From Kribbella albertanoniae (lineage in GTDB: Bacteria; Actinomycetota; Actinomycetes; Propionibacteriales; Kribbellaceae): a DNA stretch of 39,326 nt. The stretch is from contig NZ_SMKA01000046.1 in assembly GCF_004348455.1 (NCBI RefSeq), positions 1 through 39,326 on the forward strand, read 5' to 3'. This document shows positions 33,473-39,326 of the stretch, piece after piece; within the stretch, counting starts at the first letter, position 1; each line of letters starts with the position of its first letter. The notes under the pieces are model-generated. The model saw only the letters and a list, made by a program, of their open reading frames with translations. It had not been told where the DNA came from and did not search any database. The position numbers and the translations under genes are program-made.

Positions 33473-34288
33473 CTACTTGAGTCCAGTGATGGCGATGCCC
33501 TTGGTGACGTGGCGCTGGAAGGCCAGGAAGATCACCAGCACCGGGACGACGACCACGACCGCGCCGGCCATCAGCAGGCCGAAGTTCTGCGCGTTCTGGC
33601 CGGTCGAGTACAGCGCCAGGGCAACGGGAAGCGTGTACTTGTCCTCGGTCTGCGCGATCACCAGCGGCCACAGGAAGTTGTTCCAGGAACCGAGGAACGT
33701 GAGGATGCCGAGGGTGGCGAGCGCGGGCCTGGTCAGCGGCAGCATGATCCGGGCGAAGATGCCCAGCTCGCTGCTCCCGTCCACCCGGCCGGCGTCGATC
33801 AGGTCGTCCGGCAGCCCGAGGAAGAACTGCCGCATCAGGAAGACGCCGAACGGCGACACCAGGAACGGCAGGATCAGGCCGGGGTAGCTGTTGGCCAGCC
33901 CGGCGTTGGTGACGAGGACGAACAGCGGGACGAACGTGACCATGCCCGGGATCATCAGCGTCGCCATGACCAGGACAAACAACCCGTTGCGGCCCTTGAA
34001 GTTGAGCTTGGCCAGCGCGTACCCGATCATCGAGCAGAAGGTCAGGTTGCCCGCTGTCACGACCAGCGCGACCACCCCGGAGTTCAGGAAGTAGCGCGGG
34101 AAGTTCGCCTTGCTGAACAGGGCGTCATAGTTTTCCGTGGTCGCGTTCTGCGGTAGCCAGGTCGGGGGCACTTGGAGCAGCTCGCCTTGCGTCTTGAAAC
34201 TGCCGAGCAGCATCCAGACGAACGGCGCCGCGACTGCGACCAGACCGAGGACAGCGATCAGATAGATCCACCAGGTACGGCGCATCAT
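33473..34288 (-). CDS. Carbohydrate ABC transporter permease (MalG/CUT1 type)
   Basis: This 271-residue integral membrane protein is one of the two permeases of a CUT1 sugar importer. Six membrane spans are visible, starting WWIYLIAVLGLVAVAAPFVW. The cytoplasmic EAA-like loop, which docks the ATPase, reads DDLIDAGRVDGSSELGIFARIMLPL. The N-terminal QGELLQVPPTWLPQNATTENY segment is typical of MalG-like subunits. Start codons ATG-ATG at 34288 and 34285 overlap the stop of the preceding permease; I use the first. Eleven bases separate its stop from the GH144-like gene. The ABC ATPase is not encoded here. Confidence 0.92.
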   Translation of the reverse strand: MMRRTWWIYLIAVLGLVAVAAPFVWMLLGSFKTQGELLQVPPTWLPQNATTENYDALFSKANFPRYFLNSGVVALVVTAGNLTFCSMIGYALAKLNFKGRNGLFVLVMATLMIPGMVTFVPLFVLVTNAGLANSYPGLILPFLVSPFGVFLMRQFFLGLPDDLIDAGRVDGSSELGIFARIMLPLTRPALATLGILTFLGSWNNFLWPLVIAQTEDKYTLPVALALYSTGQNAQNFGLLMAGAVVVVVPVLVIFLAFQRHVTKGIAITGLK

Positions 34289-35157
34289 TTCTCCCTCAGC
34301 AGCCGGAACTGGATGAACGTGATCACCGCGATCACGACGAACAACAGGTAAGCCATCGACGTCGCGAGCCCGTAGTTGCCGAAGCCGAACTGCTGGTACG
34401 TGTACATCGACACCGAGACCGTGCTGTTCAGCGGACCGCCCTGCGTCATCACGAACGGCTCCTCGAAGAACTGCAGGTAGCCGATTCCCGTGGTCACGCT
34501 GGTGAACAGGATCGTTGGCCTGAGCAACGGCACGATCAGATACCGGAATCGTTGCCATGAGCCCGCACCGTCGAGCTGACCGGCCTCCTCGACCGACTGC
34601 GGGATGCCCTGCAGCCCGGCCAGGAAGATGATCATCGCCGAACCGAAGTTGCGCCAGACCGCCATCGCGATCAGCGACGGCATCGCCCAGGTCTTCGAGG
34701 CCAGCCAGTTCGGCCCGTCGATGCCGAACCAGCCGAGCACCGTGTTCAGCAGCCCCGCATCAGGAGCGAGCACGAACCGCCAGATGACGGCGATCGCGAC
34801 GATCGAGGTCACCACCGGCAGGTAGTAGCCGACCTTGAACAGCGCCTGGAACCGCTTCACCCCACGATCCAGCAGTACGGCGGCGCCCAGCGCGACGACC
34901 AGCGTCAGCGGCACCCCGATCACCACGAAGTACGCCGTGTTGAACGCCGCCTTGCGGAAGGTCTCGTCCTGCAAGGCCTTCAGATAGTTGCCGAAGCCAA
35001 CACCTTCCACCGCGAACGGCGTCCGCAGATCCCGCTGCTTGATATCGGTGAAACTCATCCCCAGCGACCCCAGCACCGGCCCGGCCGTGAACGCGAGAAA
35101 GAGGATGACGAACGGCAGGACGAGAATCCAGGCGGCCGCAGTCTGTCTGCTGCGCAT
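34285..35157 (-). CDS. Carbohydrate ABC transporter permease (MalF/UgpA type)
   Basis: This 290-residue membrane protein is the partner permease. It has six membrane spans beginning WILVLPFVILFLAFTAGPVLG and the EAA loop PQSVEEAGQLDGAGSWQRFRYLIVPLL. The conserved FVMTQGGPLNST follows, typical of MalF-like CUT1 subunits. The start codon shares a base with the stop codon of the binding-protein gene (TGATG) and its stop overlaps the next permease start, so the three transport genes are tightly coupled. It would form the membrane channel with the product of 33473-34288. Confidence 0.93.
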   Translation of the reverse strand: MRSRQTAAAWILVLPFVILFLAFTAGPVLGSLGMSFTDIKQRDLRTPFAVEGVGFGNYLKALQDETFRKAAFNTAYFVVIGVPLTLVVALGAAVLLDRGVKRFQALFKVGYYLPVVTSIVAIAVIWRFVLAPDAGLLNTVLGWFGIDGPNWLASKTWAMPSLIAMAVWRNFGSAMIIFLAGLQGIPQSVEEAGQLDGAGSWQRFRYLIVPLLRPTILFTSVTTGIGYLQFFEEPFVMTQGGPLNSTVSVSMYTYQQFGFGNYGLATSMAYLLFVVIAVITFIQFRLLREK

Positions 35158-36440
35158 CAGCTTCCGCCGGTGCCGATCTGGCTTGCCTTGGTTTGGATGG
35201 CTTTGGCGGTGTCGGCGGGGGATTGGCCGGCCTTGACCATCTTCTCGATCTCGGTGTCGAACGCCACCGCGACCTGCTCCCAGTTCACGATCGACGGCGG
35301 CGCCTTTGCGTCCTCCAACTGCTTACCGAACACCGGCAGCAGCGGATCACTCGCGATACTCGGGTCCTGCCACGCGCTCTTCACAGCCGGCAGATCAGTG
35401 GACAGCTTGTACCAGGCCGCCTGCGTCTTCTCCTCCGACAGCCACTTCACCAGCTTCCACGCGCTGTCCTTGTTCTTCGAGTTCTTGAAGACGACGAAGT
35501 TCGATCCGCCGACGAACGACGTCGCGGTCTTGTTCTTCGGCAGCTGGAACACCCCGATGTTCGGCTTCATCGCGTCCCCGCCGGCCTTCGCCACCGACCC
35601 CGCCATCCACGGTCCGGAGATGAACATCGGCGCCGTACCGTTCACGAACTGCGCCTCGGTCTGGTTCGGCGGCAGGTCGGTGCAGGCGACCTTGTCGGTG
35701 AAGAAGCTCTGGAAGTACTGCAACCCCTCTTGCATCGCCGGCGTGTCCAGCGTGAACGTCTTCTGGTCGTCGGCGGTGATCTCGGCCCCGGCCGACCAGG
35801 CGAACGGCATCACCGTCTGCCAGGACCCGGTCCCACCCGGCTGCAGATTGATCCCGCACTTGGCGCCGGCCTTGTCCTTCATGGCCTTCGCCATCGCCTT
35901 CAGACCGGCCCAGTCGGTCGGCGGCGTGGTGATTCCGGCCTTCGTCGCCAGGTCTTTGCGGTAGTACACGAGCCGCGTCTCGACGTACCAGGGAACGCCG
36001 TACTGGACGCCCTTCACCTTCGTCGTGTCCAGCGCACCTGGGAAGAACGCGGCGTTGTCGAAGCCCTGCGGCGTCGGGTCGAGGGCGCCGAGGTCGGCGA
36101 ACTCACCCATCCAGGTGCTGCCGACCATCGCGGCGTCCGGCAGGCTCTGCGCGGTGATCGCGGTGGTGAACTTGTTGTGCGCGGCATCCCACGGGATCGG
36201 GGTGACCGTCACCTTCGCGCCTGGGTTGGCCTGCTGGAACTGCTCCATCAGCTTGGGCAGGTTCTCGCCTTCGGTGCCCATCGCCCAGACAGTCAGGTCT
36301 CCGGTCGCGGGCCCGTCACTGACGGTCGTGGTCGCTTGACCGCCCGCCTCGGGAGTGTCGGCCGACCTGCCGCACGCGGCCAGCGTCAGAGCTAGGACGC
36401 AGCCGATCACCAGTCGGCGGCGGATGCTGTGGGTGAACAT
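35157..36440 (-). CDS. Sugar-binding lipoprotein of the ABC importer (SBP family 1)
   Basis: This 427-residue lipoprotein captures the sugar outside the cell and delivers it to the two permeases. The signal peptide ends in the lipobox LAAC with the acylated Cys23, followed by a Ser/Thr/Gly-rich linker. The mature part has the extracellular solute-binding family 1 pattern: LTVWAMGTEGE, NKFTTAITAQSLPDAAMVGS, GVPWYVETRLVYYRKDL, MFISGPWMAGS and FVGGSNFVVFKNSKNKD. The ATG at 36438-36440 has GAGGAG seven bases upstream. The lacI stop lies 19 bases before it. The aromatic-rich binding region suggests an oligosaccharide, but the ligand is not determinable by eye. Confidence 0.92.
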   Translation of the reverse strand: MFTHSIRRRLVIGCVLALTLAACGRSADTPEAGGQATTTVSDGPATGDLTVWAMGTEGENLPKLMEQFQQANPGAKVTVTPIPWDAAHNKFTTAITAQSLPDAAMVGSTWMGEFADLGALDPTPQGFDNAAFFPGALDTTKVKGVQYGVPWYVETRLVYYRKDLATKAGITTPPTDWAGLKAMAKAMKDKAGAKCGINLQPGGTGSWQTVMPFAWSAGAEITADDQKTFTLDTPAMQEGLQYFQSFFTDKVACTDLPPNQTEAQFVNGTAPMFISGPWMAGSVAKAGGDAMKPNIGVFQLPKNKTATSFVGGSNFVVFKNSKNKDSAWKLVKWLSEEKTQAAWYKLSTDLPAVKSAWQDPSIASDPLLPVFGKQLEDAKAPPSIVNWEQVAVAFDTEIEKMVKAGQSPADTAKAIQTKASQIGTGGS

Positions 36441-36459
36441 TAGTGGTCTCCTCACTCGG

Positions 36460-37473
36460 TTACTGCTGCATTGCCCCCGAGGTGCCACAGCTGTCCCGCA
36501 GGACAAGCTCAGTGGCGAGTACGTCGTTCCGTCCGCGGGTCCGCTCCCCGGTCACCCGCTCGTGCAATCGCTGCGCCGCCAACTGCCCCAGCTCGACCAT
36601 CGGCTGCCGCACCGTGCTCAACCCGGGCGACACGTATCGTGCCGCCATCACGTCGTCCCACCCGGTCACCACAATCTCGCCGGGTACGTCGATCCCACCG
36701 GCCCGCAAGGTGATGAGCGCCGCCAGCGCCAGCTCGTCGTTCGCACACACCAGTCCGTCCGGTCGTCCGCCCTGCGTGAGCACGTCCTCGGCGACACCAC
36801 GCCCCGCGGACTCCGTCAGCTCGACGCGGACCGGCTCCGGCGCGACCTTCCCCCGTGATTCGTGCGCCTTCGCGAATCCGGCGTACCGCTCCGAGACGTC
36901 GTACGAGCTGGCCGGATCACCAACGAACACGAGGCTCTCGCGCCCCGCATCGAGCAGCCGGGTCGTGAGCTTCTCGGCGCTCGACACGCTCTCGGTGCGG
37001 ACCGTGTCGCAGCCCGTGACCGGCGGATGCGCGACGAGCACCAGCGGTACGCCGGCCTTGCGCAGCCCCTGGATCGTGGCCAGCTCGAGAGCGTTGCCGT
37101 GGACAACGATCCCGTCGACCCGCCCGGCCAGATCACGCACCGTGCGGCGCGGATCCGCGTTGCCGTGCGTCACCGTGAGTACGACGCTCTGGCCGTGCTC
37201 ACCGGCCCACCGCTCGTACCCCATCAGGAGGTCGCTGTAGAACGGGCCGCTGAGATCCGGCAGGACGAGCCCGTGCGCCTCGTGTCGTTGCACCGCGAGA
37301 CTGCGCGCGGCCCGCAGCGGCACGTAGTTCAGCTCGGCCGCCGCCTGCCCGACGCGCTCCCGCGCCTTCGCCGATACCGGCCCAGTCCCTTGCAGCACAC
37401 GCGAAACCGTCGCGATCGACAGTTTCGCGCGAGCCGCGACGTCGTAGATCGTCGCGGGCCTGCCGGTCGCCAT
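36460..37473 (-). CDS. LacI-family transcriptional repressor heading the glycan operon
   Basis: This 337-residue regulator has a LacI-type helix-turn-helix and hinge (TIYDVAARAKLSIATVSRVL, about 8-27, then NYVPLRAARSL). A periplasmic-binding-protein-like effector domain follows (GLVLPDLSGPFYSDLLMGYE; DGLVCANDELALAAL; VVTGWDDVMAARYVSPGLSTVRQP). I chose the ATG at 37471-37473, with GGAGG five bases upstream; it begins one short stretch before the HTH as usual. A LacI operator lies just upstream. It is transcribed in the same direction as, and only 19 bases from, the binding-protein gene, so repressor, transporter and two glycosidases probably form one autoregulated operon. The inducer is presumably an imported oligosaccharide. 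Confidence 0.92.
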   Translation of the reverse strand: MATGRPATIYDVAARAKLSIATVSRVLQGTGPVSAKARERVGQAAAELNYVPLRAARSLAVQRHEAHGLVLPDLSGPFYSDLLMGYERWAGEHGQSVVLTVTHGNADPRRTVRDLAGRVDGIVVHGNALELATIQGLRKAGVPLVLVAHPPVTGCDTVRTESVSSAEKLTTRLLDAGRESLVFVGDPASSYDVSERYAGFAKAHESRGKVAPEPVRVELTESAGRGVAEDVLTQGGRPDGLVCANDELALAALITLRAGGIDVPGEIVVTGWDDVMAARYVSPGLSTVRQPMVELGQLAAQRLHERVTGERTRGRNDVLATELVLRDSCGTSGAMQQ

Positions 37474-37484
37474 GGAACCTCCAG

Positions 37485-37498
37485 TGGAAGCGCTTACA
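37485..37498. promoter_or_regulatory. LacI-family operator
   Basis: TGGAAGCGCTTACA contains the symmetric core AAGCGCTT with the central CpG bound by LacI/GalR proteins, 12 bases upstream of the lacI-type start codon. On the minus strand a TTGACC (complement of 37530-37535) lies upstream as a possible -35, so the operator would sit near the transcript start and repress the whole operon. The divergent histidine phosphatase could also be affected. Confidence 0.75.
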
Positions 37499-37577
37499 GT
37501 TTCGATACCCTGCCGTGGATCGTTCAAACGGTCAAGGGCCTGACCGATGCAATCAAGTGGTCTGACAGGATGAAACA

Positions 37578-38153
37578 GTGACTAATGCGGAACGTAAGGA
37601 CCGGCTCGTCCTGGTTCGCCACGGCGAAACCGAGTGGAGCAAGAACGGCCGCCACACCTCCGTCACCGACCTCCCGCTGACTCCCGAGGGTGAGCGCATC
37701 GCCACCTCGCTGCGGGACCGGTTGGCCGGTGAGACCTTCGACCTCGTCCTCACCTCACCCCGGCAACGGGCCCGCCGTACCGCGGAACTCGCCGGTTTCG
37801 GAGACGCCGTGGTCGACGAGGACCTCGCCGAGTGGAACTACGGCGACTACGAAGGCATCACCACTCCGGAGATCCGCAAAACCGTCCCCGGCTGGACGGT
37901 CTGGTCGTCACCCGTGCCGAACGGCGAAACCGCCGCGGACGTCACCACCCGCCTCGACCGCGTCATTGCCCGCATCGAAGCAGTGCCCGGTGACGTCCTC
38001 GTCTTCGGGCACTCGCACGCACTCCGTGGTCTCACCGCGCGTTGGCTGGACCTGGAGGTCGCGGAGGGTCGCCATTTCGTCCTCGACACCGCCACCGTCT
38101 CCACCCTCGGCTGGGACCGCGGCACCCCGGTCGTCCACCACTGGAACAGCTAG
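37578..38153 (+). CDS. Histidine phosphatase family protein (phosphoglycerate-mutase-like)
   Basis: This 191-residue soluble enzyme belongs to the histidine phosphatase (RHG) superfamily. The phosphate-accepting histidine is His15 in LVRHGETEWS. TSPRQRARRTAE (about 59-70) supplies another phosphate-binding arginine, Glu84 in LAEWNYGDYEG is the likely proton donor, and the second histidine is His145 in VFGHSHALR. The length fits small phosphatases such as alpha-ribazole-phosphatase or acid phosphatase types, but specificity cannot be read from these motifs. Start is the GTG at 37578, with AGGA about seven bases upstream. The gene diverges from the lacI-type gene and its end overlaps the convergent tetR-type gene by four bases. 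Confidence 0.88.
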   Translation: MTNAERKDRLVLVRHGETEWSKNGRHTSVTDLPLTPEGERIATSLRDRLAGETFDLVLTSPRQRARRTAELAGFGDAVVDEDLAEWNYGDYEGITTPEIRKTVPGWTVWSSPVPNGETAADVTTRLDRVIARIEAVPGDVLVFGHSHALRGLTARWLDLEVAEGRHFVLDTATVSTLGWDRGTPVVHHWNS

Positions 38154-38704
38154 CCGGTCACCAGGCGGACGAGTTGCTCGATGCGGTCGGTGCGCTGCGC
38201 CGGCCGCAGCCGCCGGTCGTGGTTGAGCGTCGCCTGGCCGTGCATGGCACTCCAGAACACCTCGGTCAGCGTCTCGGCGTCGCCCGACGCATAGGGAGCC
38301 ACTGCAGCATGTAGCTCACCGAACGTGGTCTTCAGGATCTCCGGGCTCTCGGCGGCTCCGAACACCAGATCGGTCCGGCGCGTGAAGATGGCCGCATACA
38401 CGGCCGGATGCGCTTCGGCGTACCCGAGATAGGCGTCGGCCAGGCCGCGTATCCCGTCCGCCTCCCGGGCTGAGCGCAGTACGACGGCCAGCTCGGCCAT
38501 CCCGTCGAGCGCCACGGCGGTGACGATCGCCTGCATGTTCTTGAAGTGGCTGTAGAGCACCGGCTGGCTGTACTCGACCGCCTCGGCCAGGCGCCGCGTG
38601 GTGACGGCATCCCAGCCATCGGCTTCGGCTAGCTCACGGGCGGCGCGGACGATCAGCGCACTCCGCTCGGCAAGGGCCCGTTCACGACGTTCCTGGCTCG
38701 GCAT
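38150..38704 (-). CDS. TetR/AcrR-family transcriptional regulator
   Basis: This 184-residue protein has an N-terminal TetR helix-turn-helix (about 14-60: RAARELAEADGWDAVTTRRL, AEAVEYSQPVLYSHFKNMQ). Its C-terminal ligand domain resembles the WHG-type (AYLGYAEAHPAVYAAIF, EVFWSAMHGQATL). The start ATG at 38702-38704 is only 7 bases from a cluster of TGCTAG-containing palindromes. It is divergent from the DUF4267-like membrane gene, the classic arrangement for a repressor that controls itself and its neighbour. Effector unknown. Confidence 0.9.
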   Translation of the reverse strand: MPSQERRERALAERSALIVRAARELAEADGWDAVTTRRLAEAVEYSQPVLYSHFKNMQAIVTAVALDGMAELAVVLRSAREADGIRGLADAYLGYAEAHPAVYAAIFTRRTDLVFGAAESPEILKTTFGELHAAVAPYASGDAETLTEVFWSAMHGQATLNHDRRLRPAQRTDRIEQLVRLVTG

Positions 38705-38720
38705 AAGCCGATGCTAGCAG

Positions 38721-38737
38721 TGCTAGACAATCTAGCA
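38721..38737. promoter_or_regulatory. Probable TetR operator, site 1
   Basis: TGCTAGACAATCTAGCA is a perfect inverted repeat: 7-bp arms TGCTAGA/TCTAGCA around CAA. It lies in the 88-base divergent gap, 17 bases from the tetR-type start codon. Confidence 0.7.
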
Positions 38738-38753
38738 ACTGCAGTGTTAGCGT

Positions 38754-38770
38754 TGCTAGGAAAGTTAGCA
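38754..38770. promoter_or_regulatory. Probable TetR operator, site 2
   Basis: TGCTAGGAAAGTTAGCA is a 17-base near-copy of site 1, with arms TGCTA/TAGCA. It lies 33 bases from site 1, about three helical turns, which would put two dimers on one DNA face. Further TGCTAG half-sites occur at 38712 and 38772. It lies 22 bases upstream of the DUF4267-like start codon, probably over its promoter. Confidence 0.65.
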
Positions 38771-38792
38771 CTGCTAGATACTGGAGAACACG

Positions 38793-39209
38793 ATGCGCCG
38801 CTTCACCACTGTCCTGACCATCCTGCTCGGCATCTTCCCGCTCACCTTCGGCACCCGCTTCCTGTTCGACGGAACCGGCGCCGCCACCGGTTTCGGCATC
38901 ACCGCTGCCGCCGGCGGCTTCTTCCCCGTCAAAGGCATCCGCGACATCGCCCTGGGCCTCGTCATCCTGGCCCTCTTCGCCCTCGGCCAGCGCCGCTCCA
39001 CCGGCATCATCATGGCCGTCATCGCGATCGTCCCGATCACCGACGCCATCATCGTCACCACCCACGGCGGCTCCCTGGCCTACGCCCTCATGGTCCACGC
39101 CCTCACCGCCGCCATCATGCTCCTGGACGCCACCCTCCTCCTCCGCGAACGCCCCCGCACTCCCCAAACCCCAGATACACGGACGGTTACTGCCGCTCCG
39201 AGCCTGTAG
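38793..39209 (+). CDS. Small four-span membrane protein, DUF4267-like
   Basis: This 138-residue integral membrane protein has about four hydrophobic segments (FTTVLTILLGIFPLTFGTRF; the KGIRDIALGLVILALFAL region; TGIIMAVIAIVPITDAIIV; ALMVHALTAAIMLLDATLLL). It matches the DUF4267 pattern, including GFGITAAAGGFFPVKGIRDIALG. GGAGA lies six bases before the ATG. The gene is divergent from, and probably repressed by, the TetR-type protein. Function unknown; control by a TetR repressor suggests response to a small molecule. The 117 bases after its stop hold no complete gene. Confidence 0.83.
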   Translation: MRRFTTVLTILLGIFPLTFGTRFLFDGTGAATGFGITAAAGGFFPVKGIRDIALGLVILALFALGQRRSTGIIMAVIAIVPITDAIIVTTHGGSLAYALMVHALTAAIMLLDATLLLRERPRTPQTPDTRTVTAAPSL

Positions 39210-39326
39210 CGAAATGGCGTTTTGCCGGCCGGGGCATCGAATCTGTCGGGCTGGTCGGGCTGGGTGGCCCCGGGGTCAGGTTGCTGGGTGGAGGGTGTGG
39301 TTGTGGAGTTTGAGGAGGTTGACCAC

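Noticed and set aside
39276..39326. Possible 3' end of a minus-strand gene (16 codons, reading ...LLKLHNHTLHPAT and stop)
   Set aside because: It is too short to identify. The rest would lie outside the window, and nothing else supports it.

Overview
The window is high-GC DNA with frequent GTG/TTG starts, strong GGAGG ribosome sites and tightly packed genes. Gene content (PspAB/HtpX pair, SARP-STAND regulator, DUF5937-type ArsR regulators, PknB-like kinase, ethylmalonyl-CoA-type enzymes, a large secreted RHS protein, a LacI-controlled sugar ABC operon) points to a free-living soil actinomycete. A Kribbella/Nocardioides-type genome is my best guess, from gene style only. I found no tRNA, rRNA, CRISPR array, insertion sequence or phage gene, and no gene-free stretch exceeds 300 bases.

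Region 1 (1-6.1 kb): a 3'-truncated Mrp-type P-loop ATPase (minus) and a divergent secreted metzincin protease, then a five-gene minus-strand run: unknown protein, PRC/MgtE_N/CBS protein, DUF1003 membrane protein, HtpX, PspAB. This run looks like a membrane-homeostasis operon. With corA and the stress-protein-like gene at 16-18 kb it recalls the neighbourhood of mrp in mycobacteria.

Region 2 (6.2-18.4 kb): three enzymes that resemble the lower ethylmalonyl-CoA pathway of actinomycetes (a malyl-CoA-lyase-like CitE protein, an acyl-CoA dehydrogenase, a MaoC/mesaconyl-CoA-hydratase-like protein) lie on the plus strand. They are interrupted by an exported cyclophilin, a membrane Ser/Thr kinase, a SARP-NB-ARC-TPR regulator flanked by two paralogous ArsR-type regulators, CorA and a small membrane protein. 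Two near-identical nested hairpins lie between the lyase and the cyclophilin.

Region 3 (18.5-28.7 kb): a 2044-residue exported RHS protein with a membrane-active-looking C-terminal tip is translationally coupled to a 1318-residue exported DNRLRE/FG-GAP/ricin-lectin protein. A perfect 18-bp-stem hairpin ends the unit. No immunity gene is recognisable.

Region 4 (28.7-37.5 kb): a carbohydrate-use locus on the minus strand. It holds a GH29 fucosidase with its own leader and a six-gene operon headed by a LacI repressor (operator in its leader): binding lipoprotein, two permeases, a Tat-exported glycoamylase-fold (GH144-like) enzyme and a cytoplasmic GH39-like glycosidase. No ABC ATPase is encoded, so a shared MsiK-type ATPase elsewhere is likely.

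Region 5 (37.5-39.3 kb): a histidine phosphatase, a TetR regulator and a divergent DUF4267-like membrane protein. The intergenic region of the last two carries two copies of a 17-bp palindrome, probably the TetR operators.
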